Origin: Bradyrhizobium betae
GTDB lineage: Bacteria; Pseudomonadota; Alphaproteobacteria; Rhizobiales; Xanthobacteraceae
Direction of reading: 5' to 3'
Length of the DNA stretch: 64,000 nt
Assembly (NCBI RefSeq): GCF_008932115.1
Contig: NZ_CP044543.1
Span: 6,826,501 to 6,890,500, forward strand
Below the pieces are notes generated by a model that saw only the letters and a program-made list of their open reading frames with translations, was not told the origin of the DNA and did not search any database. This document shows positions 18,251 through 27,708 of this stretch, in pieces. The stretch's first letter is position 1; every line of letters starts with the position of its first letter. Both the position numbers and the translations under genes were made by a program.

Positions 18251-18778
18251 ATGTCTGACCCCTTTATCGGCGAAATCCGGTTGTTCGGGTTTCCACGGGT
18301 GCCGGATGGCTGGCTGGCCTGCAGTGGACAAAGCCTGCCGATCTCACAATACGATACGCTCTATGCCGTCATCGGCACGACCTATGGCGGTGACGGCGTA
18401 CAGACCTTCAATGCACCTGATTTGCGCGGCCGGGTGCCGATTGGCCAGGGCCAAGGGCCGGCGCTGCCGCTCTACGTGCTGGGCCAGATCGCAGGCGAGG
18501 ACGGACATGTCCTGATCGAGAACGAGATGCCCCAGCACAGCCACGCGCTAATGTCGTCCACCACCACGGCGGCGACGCAGACGCCGTCCGCGACGGTTCA
18601 TCTGGCAACGGCGTCGGCCGGAAATCTCTACGCGCCGGCAGCGAACGCCGCACCGTATGAGACGATGGCGGCCTGCGTCGCCCTTGCAGGCAACAGCTTG
18701 CCGCACAACAACATCATGCCGACAGTCGTGGGCAATTATTGCATCTGCTTCGCCGGCGTCTTTCCATCATCGGGCTGA
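18251..18778 (+). CDS. Phage tail collar-domain protein (Mdp-like), copy 2
   Basis: A 175-residue paralogue of the previous gene beginning SDPFIGEIRLFGFPRVPDGW. The Tail_Collar core LYAVIGTTYGGDGVQTFNAPDLRGR is present, and the C-terminus has the PHNNIMPTVVGNYCICFAG motif. The ATG at 18251 is used because the paralogues start in the same way shortly before the DPxIGEI motif. A gap of 116 bp separates it from copy 1. Confidence 0.85.
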   Translation: MSDPFIGEIRLFGFPRVPDGWLACSGQSLPISQYDTLYAVIGTTYGGDGVQTFNAPDLRGRVPIGQGQGPALPLYVLGQIAGEDGHVLIENEMPQHSHALMSSTTTAATQTPSATVHLATASAGNLYAPAANAAPYETMAACVALAGNSLPHNNIMPTVVGNYCICFAGVFPSSG

Positions 18779-18841
18779 TGACGCACTCGCAGGTCAGGTC
18801 GATATAGATTTCGCGCTTCAGTGGATTCGAGGAGGGACTTC

Positions 18842-19387
18842 GTGGCGGACCCGTATATCGGCGAAATCCAGGCATTTCCGTTTACATTTGCGGCCCAGGG
18901 CTTCAATCAGGGTTGGCTGCCGTGCTTTGGACAATTGCTTGCCATCCAGCGGTTCACGCCGCTGTTCGCGTTGATCGGAACTGCGTTTGGCGGCAATGGC
19001 ACGACCAATTTCCAGCTGCCGAATCTGAGCGGCAGCATTACCAACAGCCAGGGTGACGGTCCGGGTCTGCAGCCGCGCGTGATCGGCGAGTCCATCGGCA
19101 GCCCGACGGTCGGTCTGATCATCAGCGAGATGGCTGCGCACACCCACGGCCTTCAAATCGGCAGCAAGACCGCCGCAAACGCGGCGCCCGGTCCCGGCAC
19201 GTCCTCGAACATGGCGGCCATTGACCCTCTCTTCAACGGGTTCGTCCCGCCGCCAAGCACGACCACCCTGGCACCGAACGCCATGACGCTGACGGGGCAG
19301 GGCGTTCCTCACGACAACATGCAGCCGACCCAGGCGCTGATCTGGTGCATCGCCTACGCCGGAATTTTCCCGTCGTTCAACTCCTGA
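18842..19387 (+). CDS. Phage tail collar-domain protein (Mdp-like), copy 3
   Basis: A 181-residue third paralogue. A GTG start at 18842 is chosen because a perfect AGGAGGG ribosome binding site at 18830-18836 lies 5 bp upstream and the product then begins MADPYIGEIQAFPF, aligned with copy 2. The collar core is ALIGTAFGGNGTTNFQLPNLSG, and the end is PHDNMQPTQALIWCIAYAG. Divergence among the three copies is high, so the duplications are old. A GNAT acetyltransferase follows 21 bp downstream. Confidence 0.85.
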   Translation: MADPYIGEIQAFPFTFAAQGFNQGWLPCFGQLLAIQRFTPLFALIGTAFGGNGTTNFQLPNLSGSITNSQGDGPGLQPRVIGESIGSPTVGLIISEMAAHTHGLQIGSKTAANAAPGPGTSSNMAAIDPLFNGFVPPPSTTTLAPNAMTLTGQGVPHDNMQPTQALIWCIAYAGIFPSFNS

Positions 19388-19408
19388 CGGCCCGGCACGC
19401 GCGGCGCG

Positions 19409-19924
19409 ATGGCTGACGGGATGTTCGTCGAGATCAGTCCGGGGCATATTGACTTGCAATTGCGCCCGACAACGCCGTCTGACGAGGCCTTTGTATGGCG
19501 CGTGTTCCGCGATGCCAGAGCGGAGCAGTTCGAGGCAGCCGGCCTGTCCGGGCTCTTGCTTGAACAGGTGCTTGCGCAACAGTTCCGCAGCCAGGCGGCT
19601 GGTTATTCCGAGCGATTTCCGGCCGCGAGGTCGATGATCATCACGCGGTGCGCAACTGCGATCGGTCGACTCCTGATCCATTGCTCAGATGAGCATTGGC
19701 ACATCGTCGACATCGCGTTGCTGTCGAAGGAGTGTGGTAGCGGCTTTGGCACAGCGGTGTTCGAAGGGCTCGAAGCGAGCGCGAGAAACCGCGGTGTCGC
19801 GGCGCTCACGCTCTCGGTGCTCGCGAGCAATACGCCCGCGCGGCGCTTTTACCTGCGCCGCGGATTTGTCGAAATGGGTGAGGCAAGCATGTCGCACGTC
19901 GCGATGCGAAAGGAACTCGGCTAG
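19409..19924 (+). CDS. GNAT family N-acetyltransferase linked to tail-collar genes
   Basis: A 171-residue GNAT protein: motif A CGSGFGTAVFEGLEASARNR, followed by LSVLASNTPARRFYLRRGFVEMG. The spacing of 21 bp from the third collar gene suggests co-transcription, which may mean it acylates or otherwise modifies a product of that cluster (inference). Its stop overlaps the convergent hydrolase stop through the palindrome CTAG at 19921-19924. Start alternatives: ATG at 19409 or 19421. Confidence 0.85.
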   Translation: MADGMFVEISPGHIDLQLRPTTPSDEAFVWRVFRDARAEQFEAAGLSGLLLEQVLAQQFRSQAAGYSERFPAARSMIITRCATAIGRLLIHCSDEHWHIVDIALLSKECGSGFGTAVFEGLEASARNRGVAALTLSVLASNTPARRFYLRRGFVEMGEASMSHVAMRKELG

Positions 19925-20877
19925 CCTGACGACACGTTGCGCAGGAATGTCAGCAACGCCGCGTTGACCTCGTCGGGCCGCTCCTGCTGCACCCAATGGC
20001 CGGCGCCCTCGATGATCAGCTTTCGCGTCAGATTAGGCAGCACGCGCCCGAGCTCGTTGACGCGCTTGGCGCCGATCAGGCCGGTGATGACGGCGTCCTT
20101 TGAGCCGGCGATGAACAGCGAGGGCTGGTGAATCTGCGAATCCTGCCAAGGCGCCGTCAGCTCCCAGTTGCGGTCGAGGTTGCGATACCAGTTCAGCCCG
20201 CCGCGGAAGCCGGATTTCCGGAACGTCTCGGTGAAATTGGCGAGCTCAGCCTCGCTGAGCCAGTCCGGAAGCGGCTCCTCGGGATTGCCATGGCCGAGAA
20301 AGCCCTTGCCGTCCTCAACGAACATGGCGGCACTGGGATCGGCAAGGCCGCGCCCGCCCAGCACGATGCGCATGGTCCGGGCGACGTCATGCTCCAATTC
20401 AGCCTCGGCGACGCCGGGCGTCTGGAAATACTGCCAGTAGAAATTGGTGACGCCGCCCTGGCGCAACAGCTCGAGCGGCTTGCCGCGGCCGCGGAACGGC
20501 GGCGGTACGCTCAGCCCCGCGACCGCCGTGAAGATATCGGGACGGAACAGTGCCGCATGCCAGGCCACCGGCGCACCCCAGTCGTGGCCGACCACCATGG
20601 CCTTGGTCTCACCGAGTGCCTGCACCAAGCCGACGACGTCGCCGACCGTGTCGAAGATCGAGTAGGCGGCGACGTCCGCCGGCGCAGCGCTTTGGCCGTA
20701 GCCGCGCATGTCCGGAGCGACCACGTGGAAACCGGCATCCGCAAGTGCCGGGATCTGGTGGCGCCAGGAGTAAGACAGCTCCGGCCAGCCATGGCACAGC
20801 ACCACCAGCGGACCCTGGCCGGCTTCGCGGATGAACAGATCAATCCCGTTGGCCTTGATCACGCGGGTGGAAGACAT
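19921..20877 (-). CDS. Alpha/beta hydrolase, epoxide-hydrolase-like
   Basis: A 318-residue alpha/beta hydrolase. The HGWPELSYSWRHQIPAL oxyanion motif, the nucleophile elbow VVGHDWGAPVAWHAA with Asp as nucleophile, and the lid region match soluble epoxide hydrolases. The catalytic His lies near the end (IIEGAGHWVQQERPDEV). The ATG at 20877 gives the normal start (MSSTRVIKANGIDLFIREAG) and leaves a 153-bp divergent promoter region with dacA. Substrate unknown. Confidence 0.9.
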   Translation of the reverse strand: MSSTRVIKANGIDLFIREAGQGPLVVLCHGWPELSYSWRHQIPALADAGFHVVAPDMRGYGQSAAPADVAAYSIFDTVGDVVGLVQALGETKAMVVGHDWGAPVAWHAALFRPDIFTAVAGLSVPPPFRGRGKPLELLRQGGVTNFYWQYFQTPGVAEAELEHDVARTMRIVLGGRGLADPSAAMFVEDGKGFLGHGNPEEPLPDWLSEAELANFTETFRKSGFRGGLNWYRNLDRNWELTAPWQDSQIHQPSLFIAGSKDAVITGLIGAKRVNELGRVLPNLTRKLIIEGAGHWVQQERPDEVNAALLTFLRNVSSG

Positions 20878-21030
20878 CGCTTTTCCGCCTTGTTTCAGGG
20901 GTTTGGTCGAGAAATGTGAGGTGCCACGATAGGGGCGCAGCGAGAATCGTGCAATCTCGGGTTCCGGCAACCAGCCTCGTGTTGTTCGCGAAGGTTCCAA
21001 CTGTTAGAACGCCGCTCTCAGGGCTAAGCC

Positions 21031-22293
21031 ATGGCATTTCGTCTTTTTCCGCTTCGTCGCAACCGGTTCACGGCCGGAATGCTGGCGCGCGGACTGATTG
21101 CTGCGGTTCTCATGGCGGCCATCGGCTCGGGTGGGGCGCTTTATGCTGCCAACCAGAGCGTCCAGGGCGCCAAGAAGGCGGAGGAGTCCGGCTTTGACGG
21201 CGACGCGCCCACTGCGATCCTGATCGAGGCCTCCAGCGGCAGCGTGCTGTTCGAGAAGAACGCCGACGAGCTGCGCGCGCCCTCCAGCATGATGAAGCTG
21301 ATGACGGCGGAGGTCGTCTTCAATGCCGTCAAGAAGGGCGACGTCAAGCTGACCGACGAGTACCGGATCAGTGAGAATGCCTGGCGCAAGGGCGGGGCGC
21401 CGTCGGGCGGCTCCACCATGTTCGCGGCCATCAACAGCAAGGTCTCGGTCGACGACCTCCTGCACGGCGCGATCATCCAGAGCGGCAACGACGCCTGCAT
21501 CGCGCTGGCCGAAGGCATCGCCGGCAACGAGAAGATCTTTGCCGCCGACTTCATGACCAAGCGGGCCCGCGAGCTCGGGATGACGAAGTCGACCTTCGGC
21601 AATTCCAACGGTCTGCCCGACCCCGGCAACAAGATGACGGTGCGCGAGCTCGGCATCCTTGCCCGGCACATCATCCTGGACTTCCCCGAATTCTACAAAC
21701 TGTTCGGCGAGAAGGAGTTCACCTGGAACAAGATCCGCCAGCCCAACCGCAATCCGCTGCTGAATTCGCTGGAAGGTGCTGACGGTCTGAAGACCGGGTT
21801 CACCAAGGAAGGCGGCTACGGTATGGTCGGCTCGGCCGTGCAGAACGGCACGCGGCTGATCGTCGTCGTCAACGGTCTGGAAGATCCTGAAGATCGCGCC
21901 ACGGAAGCCAAGAAGATGCTGGAATGGGGCTTTCGCAATTTCGAGACCCGCGCGCTGATCGCGGCCGACCAGCAGGTCGGCTACGCCAAGGTGTTCGGTG
22001 GCGAGAGCCGCTCGGTGAAGCTGGTGGCCAAGACGCCCGTGAAGGTGATGGTGCACAAGAACGGCAGCGACAAGCTGATTGCGCGCGTCGTGTACAGCGG
22101 TCCGGTGCGCGCCCCCGTCGAGGCCGGCCAGAAGGTCGGCGTGGTCAGGGTCTGGCGCAGCGGCAACATCGCGGTTGAGACGCCGGTCTACGCGGCCGAG
22201 GCGGTCGGCACCGGTTCGACCATGCGCCGCGCGATCGACGGCGCCAGCGAGCTCGTGATCGGCATGTTCCGCGCAGGCGCCGAGAAACTCTGA
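21031..22293 (+). CDS. dacA: D-alanyl-D-alanine carboxypeptidase (penicillin-binding protein 5/6 family)
   Basis: A 420-residue serine peptidase that trims the terminal D-Ala from peptidoglycan stem peptides. A signal-anchor helix is at about residues 17-37. The catalytic triad of motifs is complete: SMMK (SxxK) near residue 88, SGN near residue 151, and KTG (LKTGFTKEGG) near residue 253. The C-terminal domain (PBP5_C) ends with an amphipathic helix (VIGMFRAGAEKL). It lies 2 bp upstream of tmk. Confidence 0.95.
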   Translation: MAFRLFPLRRNRFTAGMLARGLIAAVLMAAIGSGGALYAANQSVQGAKKAEESGFDGDAPTAILIEASSGSVLFEKNADELRAPSSMMKLMTAEVVFNAVKKGDVKLTDEYRISENAWRKGGAPSGGSTMFAAINSKVSVDDLLHGAIIQSGNDACIALAEGIAGNEKIFAADFMTKRARELGMTKSTFGNSNGLPDPGNKMTVRELGILARHIILDFPEFYKLFGEKEFTWNKIRQPNRNPLLNSLEGADGLKTGFTKEGGYGMVGSAVQNGTRLIVVVNGLEDPEDRATEAKKMLEWGFRNFETRALIAADQQVGYAKVFGGESRSVKLVAKTPVKVMVHKNGSDKLIARVVYSGPVRAPVEAGQKVGVVRVWRSGNIAVETPVYAAEAVGTGSTMRRAIDGASELVIGMFRAGAEKL

Positions 22294-22295
22294 TC

Positions 22296-22982
22296 ATGAG
22301 CGAGCGTGTGGTACAGCGGCCGTCCGGACGGGGACGCTTCATCACCTTTGAGGGCGGCGAGGGGACCGGCAAGTCGACCCAGATCAAGAATCTCGCCGAC
22401 CGCCTCAAGGCGGCGAGGATGCGCACCCTCGTCACGCGTGAGCCGGGCGGCTCGCCGGGCGCCGAGATCATGCGCCATCTGGTGCTGTCGGGCATGGGCA
22501 AGCTGCTTGGCCCCGAGGCTGAGACTCTGCTGTTCGCCGCCGCCCGCGACGACCATGTCCGCACCGTGATCGAGCCCGCGCTCAACCAGGGCGCCTGGGT
22601 GCTGTGCGACCGCTTTTTTGACTCGACGCGCGCCTATCAGGGTAGCCTTGGCAGCGTTCCGGTCGGCCTCATCAACGCGATGCAGCGGGTCACGATCGGT
22701 GACCTCAAGCCGGACCTCACCATCATCCTCGACCTGCCCGTCGAGATCGGCCTGCAGCGCGCCGCGTTACGCCGCGGCAGCGGCACGCCCGACCGGTTCG
22801 AAGGCGAGAAGCTCGGCTTCCACCAGGGGCTGCGCGAGGCCTATCGCAAGATCGCCGCGGACGATCCCGACCGCTGCGTGCTGATCGACGCCAATTCCGA
22901 CCCTGACACGGTCGCCGGGCGCGTCTGGACGGCGCTGCGCGATCGCCTCCTGCCGACGCCCGCTTCGGTGGTGTCCGCATGA
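22296..22982 (+). CDS. tmk: Thymidylate kinase
   Basis: A 228-residue dTMP kinase. The P-loop is EGGEGTGKSTQ (about residues 15-25), the DR(Y/F) motif is CDRFFDSTRAYQG, and the LID region carries RRGSGTPDRFEGE. It phosphorylates dTMP to dTDP. Overlaps holB by 4 bp (ATGA), the usual order in Rhizobiales. Confidence 0.95.
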   Translation: MSERVVQRPSGRGRFITFEGGEGTGKSTQIKNLADRLKAARMRTLVTREPGGSPGAEIMRHLVLSGMGKLLGPEAETLLFAAARDDHVRTVIEPALNQGAWVLCDRFFDSTRAYQGSLGSVPVGLINAMQRVTIGDLKPDLTIILDLPVEIGLQRAALRRGSGTPDRFEGEKLGFHQGLREAYRKIAADDPDRCVLIDANSDPDTVAGRVWTALRDRLLPTPASVVSA

Positions 22983-24025
22983 GCCCGCGTCAGGCCGAGC
23001 GCGAATCCGCCATTCCGCATCCGCGTGAGACGAGCCTTCTGTTCGGCCATCGCGAGGCCGAGGCGGCGCTGCTTGCCGCCTATCGCAGCGGGCGCATCCC
23101 GCATGCCTGGCTGATTGGTGGGCCGCAGGGGATCGGCAAGGCAACGCTGGCCTATCGCATGGCACGCTTCGTACTCGCCCGCGGCCAGCCGCTCTCGCCG
23201 TCCGTGCAGAGCGCCGAGACCCTTGCGATCGACGCGGACGACGCCGTGGCGCGGCAGGTTGCGGCCAGCTCCCATGGCGGCCTGTTGACGCTGGAGCGCA
23301 CCACCAACGACCGTGGTGTGATGCGCACCGTGATCACCGTGGACGAGACGCGCGAGACGATCGGCTTCTTCGGCTCGACCGCGGCGGCTGAAGGCTGGCG
23401 CGTCTGCATCGTCGACACCGTCGACGAGCTCAATCCGAATGCGGCCAACGCGCTCCTGAAGATTCTCGAGGAACCGCCGCAGCGATCGCTGTTCCTGCTG
23501 GTCAGTCACGCGCCCGCACGCGTGCTCGCCACAATTCAATCACGCTGCCGCAAGCTGCGCCTGCGCCCGCTCGCAACCGACGATGTGATTGGCGCCGCCG
23601 CAGCAGCCGCCGACCTCGATCCGAACGATCCCGCGCTGCGCGAAGCGGCGGAGGCCTCCGAAGGCAGCGTCGCGCGAGCGCTGACGCTGCTTGGCGGCGA
23701 CGCCCTGAAGCTTCAGCAGCGTACGGCGGCGCTGCTGGCGAAGCTTCCGCAGGTCGATCCGCGCGAATTGCACACGCTCGGCGATTCGCTCGGGACCAGC
23801 GACCGCATCGCGCTGGCGGCCTTCATCGACGGCATCGACCGCTGGATCGCGGAACGCCTGCATGTCGACGAGGCCAATGCCAACCAGAACCTGCCGCGCC
23901 TTGCGCGCCTAGCTGAGGTATGGGAAAAGATCGTCCGCGCCGCGCGCGACACCGAAACCTACAATCTGGAGCGAAAGCCCTTGGTTTTTTCGGTGTTTGG
24001 CTGGCTGGCGGACGCAACGCGCTAG
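22979..24025 (+). CDS. holB: DNA polymerase III subunit delta prime
   Basis: A 348-residue clamp-loader subunit. The N-terminal AAA+ module has a degenerate P-loop region (LIGGPQGIGKATLAYRMARF) and the sensor stretch NALLKILEEPPQRSLFLLVSH. SRCRKLRLRPL is the SRC motif of clamp-loader subunits. The C-terminal collar domain follows. It is translationally coupled to tmk. Its stop falls at the start of the palindromic repeat at 24025-24073. Confidence 0.95.
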   Translation: MSPRQAERESAIPHPRETSLLFGHREAEAALLAAYRSGRIPHAWLIGGPQGIGKATLAYRMARFVLARGQPLSPSVQSAETLAIDADDAVARQVAASSHGGLLTLERTTNDRGVMRTVITVDETRETIGFFGSTAAAEGWRVCIVDTVDELNPNAANALLKILEEPPQRSLFLLVSHAPARVLATIQSRCRKLRLRPLATDDVIGAAAAAADLDPNDPALREAAEASEGSVARALTLLGGDALKLQQRTAALLAKLPQVDPRELHTLGDSLGTSDRIALAAFIDGIDRWIAERLHVDEANANQNLPRLARLAEVWEKIVRAARDTETYNLERKPLVFSVFGWLADATR

Positions 24026-24073
24026 AGCATGATCCGGAAAAGTGCGCAGCCGTTCTGCAAGAGGATCATGCTC
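24025..24073. repeat. Dispersed palindromic intergenic repeat
   Basis: GAGCATGATCC at 24025-24035 is exactly complementary to GGATCATGCTC at 24063-24073, with a 27-bp centre. I know this element type as a frequent intergenic palindrome in Bradyrhizobium and Rhodopseudomonas genomes. It lies between holB and metG and could act as an RNA hairpin or transcription brake. Only one copy is seen in this window. Confidence 0.6.
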
Positions 24074-24134
24074 AAACCAATGACCTAACGCAGGTTCGTT
24101 TCCAAATTTCGAGAAGCCGGTAAAGGAATTCGTC

Positions 24135-26102
24135 GTGGCCACGCGAGCTAAGAAAACCGTCAAAGCCAAAAGCAGCAAGAAAAAGGCTGCCAAGAAGGCC
24201 GTGAAGAAAGCCGCGAAGAAGGCTGCAAAAACGCGCGCGTCAAAGGCCGCCAAGAAGGTCAAGAAAAGCAAGAAAGCCGCTGCAAAGAAGGGCGTGAAGA
24301 AGAGTGCCGCGAAGACGGCAAATAAGACCGGCAAGAAGGCTGCGAAGAAGCAGGTCGTCGCCAAGAAGGTCTCGAAGAAGACAGCCCCCAAAAAGCCGGC
24401 CAAGGCCCCCGCGAGCAAGGTCGCTAAAAAGGCGACTGCGCCTGCTGTGGTTGCCGCGCCGCCGCCTGCTGTGAAGCCCAAAGTGTCCAAGCCGAAAGCG
24501 CCGCGCGTTCCGAATCCCGTCGCGGCGGCGCAGGCCACCGCGCCCGTTGCCGCCCCCGCGCGCGACAATCTCTTCTACATCACGACGGCGATCGCCTATC
24601 CCAACGGCAGCCCGCATATCGGCCACGCCTATGAAGCCATCGCGACCGACGTGCTGGCACGCTTTGCGCGGCTCGACGGCAAGGACGTGTTCTTCCTGAC
24701 CGGGACCGACGAGCACGGCCTGAAGATGATCCAGACCGCGCAGAACGAGGGCCTCACTCCGTCCGCACTGGCCGCCCGCAACGCGGCCCGATTCAAGGAG
24801 ATGGACGAGCGTCTGAACGTGTCGTTCGACCGTTTCATCAGGACCACTGAAGAGCAGCACCATCGCTCCAGCCAGGAGATCTGGCGGCGCATGGAGGCGA
24901 ACGGCGATATCTATGCCGACACCTATTCCGGCTGGTACTCGGTCCGTGACGAGGCCTATTACGCCGAGGAGGAGACCCGCCTGAACGACGACGGTGTACG
25001 CCTCGGCCCGCAGGGCACGCCGGTCAACTGGGTCGACGAGAAGAGCTATTTCTTCCGGCTGTCGTCCTATCAGGAGAAGCTGCTGAAGCTCTACGCCGAG
25101 CGCCCCGATTTCATCGGGCCGGACTCGCGCAAGAACGAGGTGGTGAGCTTCGTCAAGGGTGGCCTGCGCGATCTCTCTATCTCGCGCACGACCTTCGACT
25201 GGGGCGTCAAGGTGCCGGGCGACGAAGAACACGTGATGTATGTCTGGGTCGACGCGCTGACCAATTACATCACCGGCGTCGGCTTCCCCGACGAGAGCGA
25301 CAAGAACTGGCGCTACTGGCCGGCGGATGTGCACATCATCGGCAAGGACATCATCCGCTTCCATGCGGTGTACTGGCCGGCATTCCTGATGTCGGCCGGG
25401 ATCCCCGTGCAGAAGCGGGTCTATGCCCATGGCTTCCTGTTCAACAGGGGCGAGAAAATGTCGAAGTCGGTCGGCAACGTCGTCGACCCCTTCAATCTTG
25501 CCGAGCAGTACGGCGTCGACCAGATGCGCTATTTCTTCCTGCGCGAGGTGCCGTTCGGCCAGGACGGCAACTACAACCACGAAGCCATCGTCGCACGCAT
25601 CAATGCCGATCTCGCCAACGATCTCGGCAACCTCGCACAGCGCTCGCTGTCGATGGTCGCAAAGCAATTGGGGGGCGTGCTGCCTGAGCCCGGCGAGTTC
25701 AGCGACAACGACAAGGCGATCCTGGCGATGGCCGACGGCATGATCGCGGCGAGCCGCGAAGCGATGGCGACGCAGCAGATCCATCACTGGCTCAACGCCG
25801 TATGGGCCGTGGTCGCGGAAGCCAACCGCTATTTCGCGGGCGAGGCGCCGTGGGCGCTGGCCAAGACCGATCCGGCGCGACAGAAGACGGTGCTCTATGT
25901 CACCGCCGAAGTCGTGCGCCAGATCGCGATCCTGGCCCAGCCGGCGATGCCGACCGCCTCTGGATTGCTGCTCGACAGCCTCGGCATCCCCGCGGGCGAG
26001 CGCGACTTCTCCATGCTCGGCGGCACCCGGCGCATTGCGCCCGGCTCGACGCTGCCGGCGCCGACGCCCGCGTTCCCGCGTTACATCGAGCCAGCGGCGT
26101 AA
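24135..26102 (+). CDS. metG: Methionyl-tRNA synthetase with histone-H1-like N-terminal extension
   Basis: A 655-residue protein. Residues 1-141 form a Lys/Ala-rich, histone-H1-like tail with repeated AAKK units, then a Pro/Ala linker. The synthetase proper starts near residue 142 ([26 protein letters not shown] motif) and has KMSKS at 441-445, followed by the anticodon-binding helical domain. The core (about 515 residues) matches the short alphaproteobacterial/mitochondrial MetRS without the zinc knuckle and without the C-terminal dimerisation domain. GTG at 24135 follows AAGGAATT. There is no in-frame ATG between the tail and the core, so the tail is likely translated. It charges tRNA-Met. 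Confidence 0.93.
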   Translation: MATRAKKTVKAKSSKKKAAKKAVKKAAKKAAKTRASKAAKKVKKSKKAAAKKGVKKSAAKTANKTGKKAAKKQVVAKKVSKKTAPKKPAKAPASKVAKKATAPAVVAAPPPAVKPKVSKPKAPRVPNPVAAAQATAPVAAPARDNLFYITTAIAYPNGSPHIGHAYEAIATDVLARFARLDGKDVFFLTGTDEHGLKMIQTAQNEGLTPSALAARNAARFKEMDERLNVSFDRFIRTTEEQHHRSSQEIWRRMEANGDIYADTYSGWYSVRDEAYYAEEETRLNDDGVRLGPQGTPVNWVDEKSYFFRLSSYQEKLLKLYAERPDFIGPDSRKNEVVSFVKGGLRDLSISRTTFDWGVKVPGDEEHVMYVWVDALTNYITGVGFPDESDKNWRYWPADVHIIGKDIIRFHAVYWPAFLMSAGIPVQKRVYAHGFLFNRGEKMSKSVGNVVDPFNLAEQYGVDQMRYFFLREVPFGQDGNYNHEAIVARINADLANDLGNLAQRSLSMVAKQLGGVLPEPGEFSDNDKAILAMADGMIAASREAMATQQIHHWLNAVWAVVAEANRYFAGEAPWALAKTDPARQKTVLYVTAEVVRQIAILAQPAMPTASGLLLDSLGIPAGERDFSMLGGTRRIAPGSTLPAPTPAFPRYIEPAA

Positions 26103-26114
26103 GGCGCTCGCACG

Positions 26115-26891
26115 ATGTTGGTCGACAGTCACTGCCACCTGGATTTTCCGGATTTTGCGGAGGATCTCGACGGAATCGTGTCACGCGCGCGCGCGGCCGG
26201 CATTGGCCGCATGGTCACGATCTCGACGCGGGTGCGAAAGCTGCACCAGCTTGTGGCGATCGCCGAGCGCTACGACGACGTCTACTGCTCGGTCGGCACC
26301 CATCCGCACAATGCGGATGAGGAGGACGGCATTTCGCCGGACGAACTGATCGCGCTGACGGAGCATCCCAGGGTCGTCGCACTCGGTGAGGCCGGCCTCG
26401 ACTATTTCTACGACAATGGCTCGCCGGAGGCGCAGGCGAGGGGCTTTCGTGCCCACATCGCGGCCGCTCGCGCGACCGGTCTGCCGCTGGTGATCCACAC
26501 CCGCCAAGCGGACGAAGACTGCGCCCGTATCCTGGAAGAGGAGACGGCGAAGGGATCGTTTCGCGCGGTGCTGCATTGTTACACGGGTGGGCGCGAACTG
26601 GCGCTGAAGGCGGTGTCGCTCGGTCTCTACATCGGCTTCACGGGTATCCTGACCTTCAAGAAGTCGGAAGCCCTGCGCGCGCTGGCGGCCGAACTGCCGT
26701 CTGACCGTATTCTGGTTGAAACAGACTCGCCCTATCTTGCGCCTGGCAAGTTTCGGGGCAAACGCAACGAGCCGGCCTATGTGGTCGAGGTCGCAAAGGT
26801 GCTCGCCGAGACGCGCGGCGTGTCGTTTGAGGAGATCTCACGCCAGACCACCGAAAACTTCTTCCGCCTGTTCTCCAAGGTGAAAGCTTGA
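26115..26891 (+). CDS. tatD: TatD family metal-dependent hydrolase (housekeeping copy)
   Basis: A 258-residue TatD-type DNase. Metal ligands are all visible: DSHCHLDF near the start, GEAGLDYFY (Glu), VIHTRQADED (His), VLHCYTGG (His) and ETDSPYLAP (Asp). It starts 12 bp after metG and is followed by a PhnP-like hydrolase, the usual Rhizobiales order. This copy is distinct from the diverged QatD paralogue at 55520. Confidence 0.95.
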   Translation: MLVDSHCHLDFPDFAEDLDGIVSRARAAGIGRMVTISTRVRKLHQLVAIAERYDDVYCSVGTHPHNADEEDGISPDELIALTEHPRVVALGEAGLDYFYDNGSPEAQARGFRAHIAAARATGLPLVIHTRQADEDCARILEEETAKGSFRAVLHCYTGGRELALKAVSLGLYIGFTGILTFKKSEALRALAAELPSDRILVETDSPYLAPGKFRGKRNEPAYVVEVAKVLAETRGVSFEEISRQTTENFFRLFSKVKA

Positions 26892-26904
26892 GATTGGGAG
26901 CCGC

Positions 26905-27702
26905 ATGACGCTGACGCTGACGATCCTGGGCTGCGGCTCCTCCGCCGGCGTACCGCGCCCGGCACTCGGCTGGGGTGCCTGCGATCCCAAAAACCCCAGG
27001 AACCGCCGCCGACGCTGCTCGCTGCTGGTCGAGCGGAAGTCCGAGCACGGCACCACACGGATCGTGATCGATACCTCGCCGGATTTGCGCGAGCAGCTCA
27101 TCGACACCGATGTCGACCACATCGACGCGGTGTTCCTGACCCACGAGCACGCCGACCAGACCCACGGCATGGACGATCTGCGCTCGGTCGTCATGCACAT
27201 GCGCAAGCGCATCCCGACCTATTTCAACCAGTCCACCGCCAAGGACATCCTGTCGAGGTTCTCCTACTGCTTCATTTCGCCGGAAGGCAGCGACTATCCG
27301 CCGATCCTGACGCGGCATTCGATCGAGGCGGGCGAAGAGCAGACCATTCTGGGGAAGGGCGGGGCCGTGACCATGACGGCCTTCCTGGTGCAGCACGGCC
27401 AGATCCCGGCGCTCGGCTATCGCATTGGGAATGCCGCCTACACGCCCGACCTCAACGACATTCCGCGCGAGAGCTGGGGCGCTCTGGAAGATCTCGACCT
27501 CTGGATCGTCGACGGTCTGCGCTACACCCAACATTCAAGCCATTTCAGCATCAACGACGCGCTGTCCTGGATCGAGCGCTTCAAGCCGAAGCGCGCCGTC
27601 ATCACCAACATGACCGCCGACGTCGATTACGAGGTGATCCGGCAATCGCTGCCCGCGGGCGTGGTGCCGGCTTATGACGGGCTGCGTCTGGAGACGCAAT
27701 AA
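26905..27702 (+). CDS. MBL-fold metallohydrolase, PhnP-like
   Basis: A 265-residue metallo-beta-lactamase-fold enzyme of the PhnP/cyclic phosphodiesterase-like group. It begins LTLTILGCGSSAGVPRPA, and the metal motif is LTHEHADQTHGMDDLR (HxHxDH). Later ligands are in YTPDLNDIP and HSSHFSIND. GGGAG lies before the ATG. It follows tatD by 13 bp. The substrate is probably a phosphodiester or cyclic nucleotide, unproven here. Confidence 0.9.
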   Translation: MTLTLTILGCGSSAGVPRPALGWGACDPKNPRNRRRRCSLLVERKSEHGTTRIVIDTSPDLREQLIDTDVDHIDAVFLTHEHADQTHGMDDLRSVVMHMRKRIPTYFNQSTAKDILSRFSYCFISPEGSDYPPILTRHSIEAGEEQTILGKGGAVTMTAFLVQHGQIPALGYRIGNAAYTPDLNDIPRESWGALEDLDLWIVDGLRYTQHSSHFSINDALSWIERFKPKRAVITNMTADVDYEVIRQSLPAGVVPAYDGLRLETQ

Positions 27703-27708
27703 GCGGGT

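Noticed and set aside
17589..19387. Prophage tail module
   Set aside because: Only collar-domain proteins are present; there are no capsid, portal, tape-measure, lysis or integrase genes.
24240..26138. 632-residue open frame opposite metG
   Set aside because: It is the shadow of metG, low in protein-like patterns, and its opposite strand has clear synthetase motifs.
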